Both the position numbers and the translations under genes were made by a program. Of a stretch of DNA of 64,000 nt, positions 45,156-54,476 are shown in pieces. Numbering within the stretch: position 1 is the first letter of the stretch; each line of letters starts with the position of its first letter. The notes beneath the pieces were generated by a model that made no database searches, had not been told where the DNA came from, and saw nothing but the letters and a program-made list of their open reading frames with translations. The DNA is taken from contig NZ_CP041970.1 of the NCBI RefSeq assembly GCF_009884975.1, forward strand, positions 3,286,001-3,350,000, written 5' to 3'. Source of the DNA: Acinetobacter dispersus (lineage in GTDB: Bacteria > Pseudomonadota > Gammaproteobacteria > Pseudomonadales > Moraxellaceae).

Positions 45156-47036
45156 ATGCAAAGTACTGCAAAAAAAGCCGCATTGCCCGCGATGACGCTG
45201 GCAGCATTAGGGGTGGTATTTGGAGACATTGGAACCAGCCCACTCTATGCAATACGGCAATGCTTTGTCACAGGACATGTTGATATCAGTGAAGGTTCGA
45301 TTTTAGGTATTCTCTCGCTGATCTTCTGGTGTATGAACCTAACGATTAGTTTTAAGTATGTCTCAATGATCATGCGTGCGGACAACAATGGCGAAGGTGG
45401 GATCATGTCACTGCTCGCACTCAACCTGCGTTCCTCGGTTTTTAGTAATAAAAATAAAATCTTTCTGATTGCATTGGGCTTTATCGGAGCATCACTGTTC
45501 TTTGGTGATGGGATCATTACCCCCGCAATTTCAGTACTGTCTGCGATTGAAGGTTTGAGTCTGGTGACGCCTGCTTTAGATCGTTGGTTGGTTCCGATTG
45601 CTTTAGGTATCCTCACGGCATTATTTATGGTGCAGCGGCATGGTACCGCCACTATGGGGAAATTCTTTGGTCCGATTACACTGTTATGGTTTGCATCTAT
45701 TGGTCTGATTGGCCTCTGGAGCATTATCCAGACGCCTTATGTCTTGATGATGGTCAATCCGTATTGGGCGTTCCATTTTGTCTTTGATCAACCGACAGTT
45801 GCTTTTATCACGATGGGTGCGGTGATTCTGACCATGACCGGTGGTGAGGCGTTGTATGCAGACATGGGACATTTTGGGCGCGTGCCAATTAAACTGGCGT
45901 GGTTCTTGGTGGTGTTACCATGTTTATTGCTGAATTATGCAGGTCAAGGTGCATTGCTATTACGCGATGCCAAAGCCATTGAAAACCCGTTCTATTTATT
46001 AGTACCAGATTGGGCTTTATTCCCAATGATTGGCTTGGCAACTGCAGCAGCAGTGATTGCCTCGCAAGCAGTAATCACAGGTGTATTTTCGATGGCGAAT
46101 CAAGCCATTCAATTACGCTATTTACCGCGCTTAACCGTGCACCATACCTCGGATGTAGAACAAGGTCAGATTTATTTGCCTTTTATTAACTGGGTGCTGT
46201 TTATCTCGGTAGTGATCTTGATTTTACTGTTTGAAAGCAGTGCAGAATTGGCAAGTGCTTACGGTGTAGCGGTAACGATGACCATGCTCTGCGGAACGAT
46301 TTTAATCTCGACTTTGGCCTATGGGGTGTGGCGTTGGCCATTGTGGAAAGTGGCGTTATTTGCGGTGCCATTCCTGATTATTGATTTAATTTTTGTGGGT
46401 TCAACCTCATTGAAAATCCTCTCAGGCGGTTGGGTGCCGATCTTGATTGGTGTGGTGGTATATACCATTTTGATGACGTGGAAGCGTGGTCGAGAAATTG
46501 TCTATAATCGTATGGAAACCAATGCTTTGCCAATTGAATTGTTTATCAAAAGTATTGGTATGAGCAAAGAAACCCATTTCGTACCAGGCGAAGCGATTTT
46601 CTTAACAGGTACACCGAATATTGTGCCGCATGCGATGTTACACAACATCAAGCACAATAAAGTGCTGCATGAACGTAATGTGATGGTCACGGTCTATACT
46701 CAAGATATTCCGTATGTAGCTGAAGCAGATCGCTTAAAAGTTGAAAAACTGGATGAGCATTTTTATCGAATTTATATGTACTACGGATTTAAAGATCAGC
46801 CGAATGTACCAAATGCATTAGAACAAGCCTATAAGGAGCTTGGTTTTGAATTCGATATGATGCAAATGAGTTTCTTCATTTCACGTGATCGTATCGTGCA
46901 TACCGTGGGTGATGGCATGTCACCATGGCGTGAAAAGTTATTCATCTCGATGCAGCGTAATACCAGTCCTGTCAGTGACTTCTATCAGATTCCAACCAAC
47001 CGTGTGGTGGAGTTAGGCAGTCAGATCGAAATTTAA
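45156..47036 (+). CDS. kup: Low-affinity potassium uptake transporter
   Basis: A 626-aa K+ transporter. The Kup N-terminal signature is [33 protein letters not shown] and [20 protein letters not shown] follow. About 12 membrane helices run to residue ~435 and a soluble domain of ~190 residues follows (SMFFISR-type end: [20 protein letters not shown]). The start ATG at 45156 follows GAAGACAACATC. It is the first chromosomal gene right of the island, and a terminator follows. Confidence 0.96.
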   Translation: MQSTAKKAALPAMTLAALGVVFGDIGTSPLYAIRQCFVTGHVDISEGSILGILSLIFWCMNLTISFKYVSMIMRADNNGEGGIMSLLALNLRSSVFSNKNKIFLIALGFIGASLFFGDGIITPAISVLSAIEGLSLVTPALDRWLVPIALGILTALFMVQRHGTATMGKFFGPITLLWFASIGLIGLWSIIQTPYVLMMVNPYWAFHFVFDQPTVAFITMGAVILTMTGGEALYADMGHFGRVPIKLAWFLVVLPCLLLNYAGQGALLLRDAKAIENPFYLLVPDWALFPMIGLATAAAVIASQAVITGVFSMANQAIQLRYLPRLTVHHTSDVEQGQIYLPFINWVLFISVVILILLFESSAELASAYGVAVTMTMLCGTILISTLAYGVWRWPLWKVALFAVPFLIIDLIFVGSTSLKILSGGWVPILIGVVVYTILMTWKRGREIVYNRMETNALPIELFIKSIGMSKETHFVPGEAIFLTGTPNIVPHAMLHNIKHNKVLHERNVMVTVYTQDIPYVAEADRLKVEKLDEHFYRIYMYYGFKDQPNVPNALEQAYKELGFEFDMMQMSFFISRDRIVHTVGDGMSPWREKLFISMQRNTSPVSDFYQIPTNRVVELGSQIEI

Positions 47037-47047
47037 GAAAAACGTAT

Positions 47048-47075
47048 AAAAAAGGCACCTGAGCGTGCCTTTTTT
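47048..47075 (+). terminator. Rho-independent terminator after kup
   Basis: Stem AAAAAAGGCAC / GTGCCTTTTTT, loop CTGAGC. Confidence 0.9.
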
Positions 47076-47194
47076 ATTGTCTGTAGATCAAGTGTACAGA
47101 TTTGCGACATAAAGTGTCGCTCTGGGCTGAAACTCAATATACACAGGGCTTTTGAGTTGTTAAGCTGCGCGTTCATATTGATTTTGATGTAGTT

Positions 47195-48268
47195 ATGGCA
47201 AAGAGACCAACTCGAAAGAGTAAAACACCATTTGCTTTTTTGAGCCAAAATATTGGAAAGATGGTGTTGGCTTTGGTCGCGACAGGAAGTTTTGCGATCG
47301 CATTTGGTAGTGAAAAAATTTCGAAGTTGATGCCATTTCAATCCAGTAATGGTGCTTGTTTAAAGCAATTTTATCGTGATGTTCCACCGTTATTAAGCAA
47401 AGACAGTCTGAAAAAAGACAGCTATGCCTTGTGCTTTAATGATTTTAATGTGATGTATTCAGGTATTTCCAAGACCCCATTATGGACAGCAGAATATCTG
47501 ACGCCTGAACGCTTAAGCATCAAAATTAAACGTGAAGATAATTTCCACGAAGAAACACGGGTCAAACTTGCACATCGTGCGTTGTTATCTGACTATCGTG
47601 GCTCGGGCTATGACCGTGGGCATATGGCACCCAATGGTGATATGAATAATACTGCGGCACAGTATGACAGCTTTTCTTTAGCCAATATGGTTCCGCAAGC
47701 ACCTAAAAATAATCAGGAAGTTTGGCGTAAGTTAGAAGAAGCGGTACGTTCAGTTGTGACCAAACAACATAAAGATGCCTATGTACTGACAGGGCCAGTA
47801 TTTGAAGGTAAACGCCTGAAAACCATTGGTAAGGGCGTGATTGTGCCGACTGCGGTATATAAAGCGGTGTATTTACCCAAGCAAGGGATTATTGGTGCTT
47901 ACTATGCGCCAAATAATAATTCTCAGCAGGTCAAAGTGGTCAGTGTTTGCTATTTGGAAGAGAAACTTGGCATCAACTTGTTCCCTCAATTGACGGAACA
48001 ACAGAAGCGTAATGTTTATCAATTGCCACTTTCTGCAGTACAAGTAAAGCCGAATAAAGACATCAGTTATTCGCATTGGGATGGACAGAGTCAGTGTGCA
48101 GAAGAAGCTAAAACGGATGCCATTCAAGTGCAGCAACGTGAATTTACTTCACAGCAAACCGAGGCCGCAGAAAGCAAATTCCCACAAATTGATGAAGAGA
48201 CCAAACAAGCCTTGATCAATCAATTGGTAAATGCATTGCTGCAGTATTTCTTACAAATGTTGAGATAA
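47195..48268 (+). CDS. DNA/RNA non-specific endonuclease (NUC1/EndA-like), membrane-anchored
   Basis: A 357-aa protein of the beta-beta-alpha-metal nuclease family. A hydrophobic N-terminal segment (KMVLALVATGSFAIAFG, residues ~24-40) anchors or exports it. The catalytic motif YDRGHMAPNGDM holds the His base, and SLANMVPQAPKNNQEVWRKL the metal-binding Asn. A 70-residue C-terminal Gln/Glu-rich tail (IQVQQREFTSQQTEAAESK) is an addition to the core. An envelope-located nuclease for nucleic-acid scavenging is likely. It stands alone between terminators. Confidence 0.88.
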   Translation: MAKRPTRKSKTPFAFLSQNIGKMVLALVATGSFAIAFGSEKISKLMPFQSSNGACLKQFYRDVPPLLSKDSLKKDSYALCFNDFNVMYSGISKTPLWTAEYLTPERLSIKIKREDNFHEETRVKLAHRALLSDYRGSGYDRGHMAPNGDMNNTAAQYDSFSLANMVPQAPKNNQEVWRKLEEAVRSVVTKQHKDAYVLTGPVFEGKRLKTIGKGVIVPTAVYKAVYLPKQGIIGAYYAPNNNSQQVKVVSVCYLEEKLGINLFPQLTEQQKRNVYQLPLSAVQVKPNKDISYSHWDGQSQCAEEAKTDAIQVQQREFTSQQTEAAESKFPQIDEETKQALINQLVNALLQYFLQMLR

Positions 48269-48340
48269 TGTAGAACATCTTGCAAAGTCATCCTGCATGG
48301 ATCATGTTGTGGGATAGACAACAACAATGAGAGAAAAAAG

Positions 48341-48583
48341 ATGTTTAAGCCTTTTGAACAGGGTGATGAATCTTCAGCAATTTATGATCTGACTTTGGAA
48401 AATCAGGTCGATTGCGTGAGCTTATATGGCAATTTACAGATTACCAAAGATCAGGCAGGGCTGAAAACGGCAAAGGCATTGCAAAGCTTTATTAATGATG
48501 TGGTTGCCGCTTTGGAGAAAGAACAACTTCCTGAACAGATTGATAGAAAGCCTGAGCAGGACATTGAGAATCCATTCTTATAA
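48341..48583 (+). CDS. Small conserved-type hypothetical protein
   Basis: An 80-aa acidic protein (MFKPFEQGDESSAIYDLTLE, NQVDCVSLYGNLQITKDQAG) with a C-terminal helix (VVAALEKEQLPEQID). No family is recognised. Good spacing to AGAGAAAAAAG upstream and its own terminator at 48586. It is probably real because of the terminator and core codon usage. Confidence 0.6.
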   Translation: MFKPFEQGDESSAIYDLTLENQVDCVSLYGNLQITKDQAGLKTAKALQSFINDVVAALEKEQLPEQIDRKPEQDIENPFL

Positions 48584-48585
48584 AT

Positions 48586-48614
48586 AAAAACCAGCCTCTA
48601 ACGGCTGGTTTTTT
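48586..48614. terminator. Bidirectional terminator between the 80-aa gene and aqpZ
   Basis: Stem AAAAACCAGCC / GGCTGGTTTTT, loop TCTAAC, with a T run on either strand. Confidence 0.9.
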
Positions 48615-48630
48615 ATGGGATGTATCGTGC

Positions 48631-49320
48631 TTAGTCTTTCTCGCTGCCCACGAATTTGTAGATCACTGCACCAATGATGGCACCGATGATTGGTGCAACC
48701 CAGAACAACCAAAGTTGGCTGATTGCTGCGGTCTCAGCAAATAACGCAACTGCCGTACTACGTGCAGGGTTAACAGATGTGTTGGTGACTGGAATACTGA
48801 TCAAGTGGATCAATGTTAAAGCTAAACCGATTGCAATTGGCGCAAAACCAGCAGGTGCACGACGATCCGTTGCTCCCATAATCACGATTAAGAAGAATGC
48901 AGTTAAAACAACTTCAATCAAGAATGCTGACGCAACAGAGAAATGGTTTGGAGAGAGTTCACCATAACCATTGCTTGCGAAACCGCCAGTACCAGCAAAA
49001 CCAGCTTGACCTTGTACGATGATGTACAGCACGAATGCTGCAAGCGCACCACCAATCACTTGAGACACGATATAAGGGACTAAATCTTTAGAGTCAAAAC
49101 GTCCACCTACCCATAAACCAACACTGACAGCTGGGTTAAAGTGACCACCAGAAATATGACCGAAAGCGTAAGCACCTGTCAAAACAGTTAAACCAAACGC
49201 TAATGCAACACCTAAGAAGCCAATGCCAAGTTCTGGAAATGCAGCTGCAAGCACAGCACTACCACAACCACCAAAAACAAGCCAAAAGGTTCCCAAAAAT
49301 TCTGCTAAATATTTGTTCAT
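48631..49320 (-). CDS. aqpZ: Aquaporin Z (water channel)
   Basis: A 229-aa MIP-family channel of the inner membrane. It starts [20 protein letters not shown], with both NPA boxes ([10 protein letters not shown] and [10 protein letters not shown]) and the aquaporin-type filter region [19 protein letters not shown] (His and Arg of a water-selective pore). The frame opens at 49362, but the ATG at 49320 starts the family sequence and has GGTGAT upstream. E. coli AqpZ is 231 aa. Confidence 0.95.
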   Translation of the reverse strand: MNKYLAEFLGTFWLVFGGCGSAVLAAAFPELGIGFLGVALAFGLTVLTGAYAFGHISGGHFNPAVSVGLWVGGRFDSKDLVPYIVSQVIGGALAAFVLYIIVQGQAGFAGTGGFASNGYGELSPNHFSVASAFLIEVVLTAFFLIVIMGATDRRAPAGFAPIAIGLALTLIHLISIPVTNTSVNPARSTAVALFAETAAISQLWLFWVAPIIGAIIGAVIYKFVGSEKD

Positions 49321-49495
49321 TGTTATCACCACATCAGTTATAAAAAATAAAAAAGCAAGCATCCAAAATTTATTATGGATATGTTTAACCTGCGTGAAAA
49401 AATTGTGAACTAATTCACATAGGTATATAGGCTCTTATATAAAACGGGCAAAAAAATCGATCAGTTGCGAAACCGTTAGTTCGTCAGTATTTTTA

Positions 49496-50503
49496 TTACG
49501 AATTGTAAGTTATGTTGTTGTTTCGCCACTGTTGCGGGGTTTGCCCCGTCCAAATCTTAAAAGCTCGCTGAAAAGCACTTTGTTCAGAATAACAGAGTAG
49601 CAGTGCGATTTCTTGCAAACTCAGATGAGGATCTTTTAAATATTCGGTCGCCAGCATAAAACGTACTTGCTGCACCCGCTCCTGAAAGGTGGTGTTCTGT
49701 TGTTGTAAATGACGCTGTAATTGACGCACAGAAAGGCCAAGTTTTTCGGCGATAAAATCGATTTGATATTGGTTTTTTTGTAGACCTGTCAAAATGGCAT
49801 GTTGTAGCCGTTGATCCAGTTGAGTCGAATTAGGCAGTTTATCTAGCAAGGCTTGGGCTTGCTGTAACAGCAATTGCTGTAGGGTGTGATCACCTGTTCG
49901 CAGTGGCTTAAAAGCTTCGCTGACTGGTAATAACAGTTGGGTTTTGGGTTGTTCAAAACGGACTTTACAATGAAAATACTGCTCATAAATGCTGATGTTT
50001 TTTGGCGCGGCGTTAACGAAATGCACTTCATGCAAATGAATCGTGTCACCCGACATAAACAGTTTAAGGAACTGTACCATCAGGGCAATTGCAATTTCAT
50101 CGGTCAGTTGGGTCGGATGTGGTTCAGGAGCTTCCCAACGAATTGACGCATAGGGAGGATTAAATTCAACCACTAAGGGGCTGCCATCATAAATCAGGCG
50201 ATGAAAATCATGATAGCGTGCCAAAGCTTCACCGAGGTTTTCACAGGATAAAGCCAGATAGGCAATGATACCTAAGTGTTTGGGTTGTACATATGCTGCG
50301 ATTTCCAAGCCTAGACCACTCTTCGGATGCAGTCGGTTTAGATCTTCTAGCAAATCTCGCCAAATCACATAATCAAAGCGCTCTAGGTTTTGAACCTGTT
50401 GTAATTGTTCAGGAATATGGATGTTCTCTGCTTCGCAATATGCTTTTAATAAATGCCCCAAACCACCAAAAACAGAGCCTGTATAGTTCTTGAGTTGAGA
50501 CAT
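49496..50503 (-). CDS. AraC family transcriptional regulator (arabinose-binding-like N-terminus)
   Basis: A 335-aa regulator of the OruR/ArgR-like subgroup. The N-terminal domain contains LGLEIAAYVQPKHLGIIAYL and GEALARYHDFHRLIYDG. The C-terminal AraC HTH pair is DFIAEKLGLSVRQLQRHLQQ and LSLQEIALLLCYSEQSAFQR, ending TGQTPQQWR. A GTG at 50512 opens the frame, but AAGGAG sits 8 bp before the ATG at 50503. It is divergent from the adjacent hydroxylase gene, its likely target. Confidence 0.9.
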   Translation of the reverse strand: MSQLKNYTGSVFGGLGHLLKAYCEAENIHIPEQLQQVQNLERFDYVIWRDLLEDLNRLHPKSGLGLEIAAYVQPKHLGIIAYLALSCENLGEALARYHDFHRLIYDGSPLVVEFNPPYASIRWEAPEPHPTQLTDEIAIALMVQFLKLFMSGDTIHLHEVHFVNAAPKNISIYEQYFHCKVRFEQPKTQLLLPVSEAFKPLRTGDHTLQQLLLQQAQALLDKLPNSTQLDQRLQHAILTGLQKNQYQIDFIAEKLGLSVRQLQRHLQQQNTTFQERVQQVRFMLATEYLKDPHLSLQEIALLLCYSEQSAFQRAFKIWTGQTPQQWRNNNITYNS

Positions 50504-50618
50504 CCTGTCCACTCCTTATCTTGTCGTGTTTTGTCAATATAAATATATCGTATCGTCAATACTTCGCCTACAAAAATTTATATCTTTAATAAAAATAAGG
50601 AAACATTTGGAGAAAACC

Positions 50619-51272
50619 ATGATTAAGGGTTTTATCGCAGGTTTGGCTGTTGCAAATGCCTTTGAATGGTTTGCACATAAATACATTTTGCATGGGGTAC
50701 ATCGTCCGGGGCAGCCACGTTATAGCCCTGTACCGAAAAGCATGGAATCGCACTGGGCGCATCATCGTGAAGTACGTAAACAGCAGTTTTCGGATGATTG
50801 CTATGTTGAGGGCGTGGAGCATTGGCGTACCCGTAATGAAATCATGTCATTGGCTGTCGTGGCAGGCGTTGCCAGTGTGGCGTTTTATCCAATTTCAAAA
50901 GGCATGTCTTTGGCAGCACTGTATAGTGCAGGCAACTATTATTATGTACATCGTCGTGCACACTTAGAGCCAGATTGGGCAAAACGAACCATTCCTTGGC
51001 ATTATGATCATCATATGAATTCAAACCAAGATGCCAACTGGTGTGTGACGCGTCCATGGTTTGATTATGTGATGGGTACCCGTGTGGTGTCTTCTGCGGA
51101 TTTAAAAGAGGCTAATCCATTAGGTATTGCATTGCCAGCAGCTTTGTCTAAAGCATTGACGCAAGCGATTGAATCCGTTTTTCCTGCAAAATGGGTCGAG
51201 CAAAAACCAAAATTGGTGGAAGCACCTGTAGCTGAGCAACCGCAAAAACAATCGCAAGAATCGGTGGCCTAA
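50619..51272 (+). CDS. Fatty-acid-hydroxylase / sterol-desaturase-like membrane protein
   Basis: A 217-aa protein with the His clusters of the diiron membrane hydroxylase superfamily: WFAHKYILHGVHRPG, MESHWAHHREVRK, YYYVHRRAHLEPDW and PWHYDHHMNSNQDANWCVTR. Two hydrophobic segments lie between (IMSLAVVAGVASVAFYPIS). The frame opens at 50526, but TTGGAG precedes the ATG at 50619. The C-terminal ~30 residues are Gln/Val/Ala-rich. It is divergent from an AraC regulator, 115 bp apart. The substrate is unknown. Confidence 0.82.
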   Translation: MIKGFIAGLAVANAFEWFAHKYILHGVHRPGQPRYSPVPKSMESHWAHHREVRKQQFSDDCYVEGVEHWRTRNEIMSLAVVAGVASVAFYPISKGMSLAALYSAGNYYYVHRRAHLEPDWAKRTIPWHYDHHMNSNQDANWCVTRPWFDYVMGTRVVSSADLKEANPLGIALPAALSKALTQAIESVFPAKWVEQKPKLVEAPVAEQPQKQSQESVA

Positions 51273-51484
51273 ATTCGATTGATCTAGTGGGCTGAGCAGG
51301 CTTTTATTGACAAATCATGACGATAAAAATAGAGGTATGTCGTGAATTGTCAATAAAATTGGTTTTTAATGTCAATATCTTTACTCTTTTTCTCGCTAAT
51401 TTAGCTCAAGCATTTTAAATGCTCAGAATTTGTTCAAAATAATGATATTGTGCTTACCCTCTAGCGTTGTATAACGCAGTTTCC

Positions 51485-51511
51485 ATACCTTGCTCAGCAA
51501 GGTATTTTTTT
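51485..51511 (+). terminator. Rho-independent terminator in the hydroxylase/hisF gap
   Basis: Stem ATACCTTGC / GCAAGGTAT with T run, in the 305-bp gap 51273-51577. Nothing else is seen there except the hisF terminator. Confidence 0.85.
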
Positions 51512-51540
51512 ATCTGTATACAGCTATTTTTAAATAAAAA

Positions 51541-51564
51541 AACCTTTCGCCCGAGAGGTTTTTT
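51541..51564. terminator. Terminator of hisF (minus strand)
   Basis: Stem AACCTTTCG / CGAGAGGTT with A and T runs on its two sides; works in either direction. Confidence 0.85.
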
Positions 51565-51577
51565 ATGGCTCATCTAA

Positions 51578-52336
51578 TTAAAGACGCATCTCAATGCCTT
51601 GTGCGGCAAGATATTGTTTTGCTTCTGGAATGGTGTGTTGGCCAAAGTGGAAAATAGAAGCAGCAAGTACAGCATCTGCACCGCCTTTTAAGATGCCATC
51701 GGCCAAATGCTGTAAGTTGCCTACACCACCTGAAGCGATGGTCGGGATATTGACGCGATCATTGATCTGACGCATCAAGGCAATGTCATAACCTGCTTTG
51801 GTGCCATCGGCATCCATACTGGTAATCAGCAGTTCGCCTGCACCGAAGTCGGCCATTTTCACCGCCCATTCAATCGCATCGATGCCTGTTGGCTTACGAC
51901 CGCCGTGGGTAAAAATTTCCCACTTGTTCTCGCCGGTTTTTTTCGCATCAATCGCGACCACGATGCATTGCGCACCAAAGCGTTGTGAAGCTTCTTGGAC
52001 AAACTCAGGAGTAAACACGGCAGCCGAGTTGATACTGACTTTATCGGCACCTGCATTTAACAATAAACGGATATCTTCAACTTTACGGACACCACCACCC
52101 ACAGTTAAGGGTACAAAAACGCTTTCTGCCATGCGTTCTACGGTACGGTAAGTGGTGTCGCGTCCATGATGGGTAGCAGTAATATCTAAAAAGGTAATTT
52201 CATCGGCACCTTGTTCGTTATAACGACGGGCGACTTCAACAGGGTCACCTGCGTCACGAATATCAAGGAATTGAACGCCTTTGACGACTCGACCATTATC
52301 AACATCTAAGCAAGGGATAATACGTTTTGCGAGCAT
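51578..52336 (-). CDS. hisF: Imidazole glycerol phosphate synthase, cyclase subunit
   Basis: A 252-aa TIM-barrel cyclase; with HisH it turns PRFAR into IGP and AICAR in histidine synthesis. The opening [20 protein letters not shown] has the catalytic Asp, and [20 protein letters not shown] the second. The phosphate loops [11 protein letters not shown] and [12 protein letters not shown] are also seen. The frame opens at 52348, but the ATG at 52336 begins the family sequence and follows TTGGAA. hisA lies 10 kb away on the same strand, so the his genes are scattered here. Confidence 0.97.
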   Translation of the reverse strand: MLAKRIIPCLDVDNGRVVKGVQFLDIRDAGDPVEVARRYNEQGADEITFLDITATHHGRDTTYRTVERMAESVFVPLTVGGGVRKVEDIRLLLNAGADKVSINSAAVFTPEFVQEASQRFGAQCIVVAIDAKKTGENKWEIFTHGGRKPTGIDAIEWAVKMADFGAGELLITSMDADGTKAGYDIALMRQINDRVNIPTIASGGVGNLQHLADGILKGGADAVLAASIFHFGQHTIPEAKQYLAAQGIEMRL

Positions 52337-52437
52337 AAAATTTTCCAAAAAATCGCCAATAAAGAAAGGGGTGCTACACCTTCATGGAGGGAACAGGTAT
52401 TCTATCAAACTTCACAGCTATTTTTTGCAGGTTTTCC

Positions 52438-53388
52438 ATGTCGGTTTATACCCCGTTGAGTTTAGAAGAAGTTCAAGCCTTTGCTGAGCCTTATGGTTTA
52501 GCGGTGATTGACCTGATTCCAATCCAAGGCGGTATTCAAAACACCAATTATTTTTTGGTGGATCAATCACAGAAACACTATGTTTTAACGGTTTTTGAAG
52601 AATTAGATGCTGAAGGTGCAGGTGAGTTGGTACCTGTACTGGATTGTTTGGGTGAGGCAGGTGTGCCTGTGGCAGTGCCTTTAAAGCATAGTGGGCAGGC
52701 CATTCATACTATTGCAGATAAACCTGCACAAATTGCGCCACGCTTGATGGGTGAGCATCCAGAAGATGCCAGCATTATCCAAATTCAGGCGATTGCACAA
52801 GCACAGGCAAAATTGCATTTGGCCTTACACGGCTTTCCTTTAGAACGTGATTTTAATCGTAATCATCAATATTGGTCAGATGTCGCTGAGCAACTTAAGC
52901 CACAAATGAATGCGCAAGATCAGGAATTATTAGCTCAGGTGTTTCAGCAGTTTGCGGCAATTACCCAACAGCATCCAGACCGTCCTACGGGCTTTATTCA
53001 TTCAGATTTATTCAGAGATAACACCTTGTTTGAAGGCGATCAATTACAGGGTATTCTTGATTTTTATGAATTGAATCAAGATGAATGGTTATTTGATATT
53101 GCGATTAGTATCAATGATTTCTGTACTGCCTATCCACAAGCGCATTTAGATTCAGCCAAGGCCGATGCCTTTCTTGCAGCTTATCAAAGCATTCGTCAAC
53201 TGACCGTTGATGAGTTAGCTTGTTTAAATATTTTCTTGGCGATGGCGGCGTGCCGTTTCTGGAGTATGCGTTTACAAGTGGCGCAGAAAAATGCCGAGCA
53301 AGGGCGCACAGGTGATGATATTTTGCAAAAAGATCCGCTGGAAATGCGCATGATGTTACAAGACCGTTTACAACGAATCACAGCTTAG
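52438..53388 (+). CDS. thrB: Homoserine kinase, APH/choline-kinase-like type
   Basis: A 316-aa kinase of threonine synthesis, of the protein-kinase-like type found in pseudomonads and Acinetobacter rather than the GHMP type. It has GGIQNTNYFLVDQS (glycine loop), FEELDAEGAGEL, and the catalytic loop GFIHSDLFRDNTLFEGDQL with the metal-binding GILDFYELNQDEWLFDIAI. The frame opens at 52384, but the family start MSVYTPLSLEEVQAFAEPYG is the ATG at 52438. It is 9 bp before the cold-shock/DUF1294 gene. It is divergent from hisF. Confidence 0.92.
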   Translation: MSVYTPLSLEEVQAFAEPYGLAVIDLIPIQGGIQNTNYFLVDQSQKHYVLTVFEELDAEGAGELVPVLDCLGEAGVPVAVPLKHSGQAIHTIADKPAQIAPRLMGEHPEDASIIQIQAIAQAQAKLHLALHGFPLERDFNRNHQYWSDVAEQLKPQMNAQDQELLAQVFQQFAAITQQHPDRPTGFIHSDLFRDNTLFEGDQLQGILDFYELNQDEWLFDIAISINDFCTAYPQAHLDSAKADAFLAAYQSIRQLTVDELACLNIFLAMAACRFWSMRLQVAQKNAEQGRTGDDILQKDPLEMRMMLQDRLQRITA

Positions 53389-53397
53389 GAAACAGAC

Positions 53398-54015
53398 ATG
53401 CGAGATCAAGGTCGTTTAGTTGAGTGGTTTGATGATAAAGGCTATGGCTTTATCCAACCCAATGACACAGCAAAAGATCGTGTCTTTATCCATATCAAAG
53501 ACTTTGCTCGCACAGGGCCGCGACCCTTGGTCGGTTGTGCCTTGGAATATGTTGTGATTCTGGATGAGCGCGGCCGTTATCGCGCTCAACAGGCGACGTA
53601 TTTGAAAGCATCGCAGGTGATTGAACATCGTGCTCGTCCGAGTCAGCCTCAACCGTCGAAACGCTGGTCTGCGATGCAGATTGGTATCGTGATTTATATT
53701 GTCTTTATGCTGATCGCAAGCTTTAGTAAATTGCTGCCGCCGTATACTTTATTATTTGTTAGCTTGATGAATGTATTGAGTTATTGGTTGTATGCACAAG
53801 ATAAAGAAGCCGCTCAGTTGGGCAATCGACGTATTCCAGAGCAGACTTTGCATATCGTGGATTCTTTGGGTGGATGGTGCGGTGGTTGGCTTGCTCAGCA
53901 AAAACTGAGACATAAAACACAAAAACAACCGTTTCGTAAGATTTATTTCTGTACCATAGTCTTCCATATACTATTGATATGTTGGTTAATTTCTCCGCTC
54001 AATGTGTTCTATTGA
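53398..54015 (+). CDS. Cold-shock domain / DUF1294 fusion protein
   Basis: A 205-aa protein with an N-terminal cold-shock domain (GRLVEWFDDKGYGFIQPNDT, RVFIHIKDFA; residues 1-70) fused to a DUF1294 membrane domain (three hydrophobic segments; YWLYAQDKEAAQLGNRRIPE, LHIVDSLGGWCGGWLAQ). This fusion is known in gammaproteobacteria. Nucleic-acid binding coupled to the membrane is likely, but the role is not established. It follows thrB closely (9 bp), so they may be co-transcribed. Confidence 0.9.
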   Translation: MRDQGRLVEWFDDKGYGFIQPNDTAKDRVFIHIKDFARTGPRPLVGCALEYVVILDERGRYRAQQATYLKASQVIEHRARPSQPQPSKRWSAMQIGIVIYIVFMLIASFSKLLPPYTLLFVSLMNVLSYWLYAQDKEAAQLGNRRIPEQTLHIVDSLGGWCGGWLAQQKLRHKTQKQPFRKIYFCTIVFHILLICWLISPLNVFY

Positions 54016-54047
54016 TTGAGGGAGTTTGTTTCTGGAGATAAATAAAA

Positions 54048-54443
54048 ATGAATTATTCCGTTGATCAAGATCCAAATCGTACTTTGACTTTGGTGCTGTA
54101 TGTACTTTATATCATTGCGATTTTTACTGGTGGTCTATTGGCAATCATTGCCTTGATCATCAACTATGTAAAACGCAGTGATGTACAGGGTTCGATTTTT
54201 GAAAGCCACTTTACTTGGCAAATCCGCACCTTCTGGTGGTATTTGGCTTGGAATATTATTGCCTTTATTCCGTTCTCATTCCTGTTCTTTACTGGTGATA
54301 ACGGCACGGCCTTTGCAGGCGTTGCGGTTTCTGCAACCACTTTTGCCTTTGCGGTAATTTTTGGTGCATGGATCTGGATTGTTTATCGTGCCATCCGTGG
54401 TCTGATTGCCTTAAATGACAATAAGCCGATGTATCAAGACTAA
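54048..54443 (+). CDS. DUF4870-like small membrane protein
   Basis: A 131-aa membrane protein with three segments (LVLYVLYIIAIFTGGLLAII, FWWYLAWNIIAFIPFSFLFF, AVIFGAWIWIVYRAIRGLI). The middle ESHFTWQIRTFWW and the end RAIRGLIALNDNKPMY are typical of the DUF4870 group. RBS TGGAGATA. Third gene on the thrB strand, 32 bp after the CSD/DUF1294 gene. Function unknown. Confidence 0.8.
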   Translation: MNYSVDQDPNRTLTLVLYVLYIIAIFTGGLLAIIALIINYVKRSDVQGSIFESHFTWQIRTFWWYLAWNIIAFIPFSFLFFTGDNGTAFAGVAVSATTFAFAVIFGAWIWIVYRAIRGLIALNDNKPMYQD

Positions 54444-54476
54444 GGTCGGCCAGAACTCGCTGGGTGGTGTGTTAAC

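Noticed and set aside
45001..45195. 64-codon ORF overlapping tRNA-Ser and the kup start
   Set aside because: It reads through the tRNA gene and the kup N-terminus in another frame.
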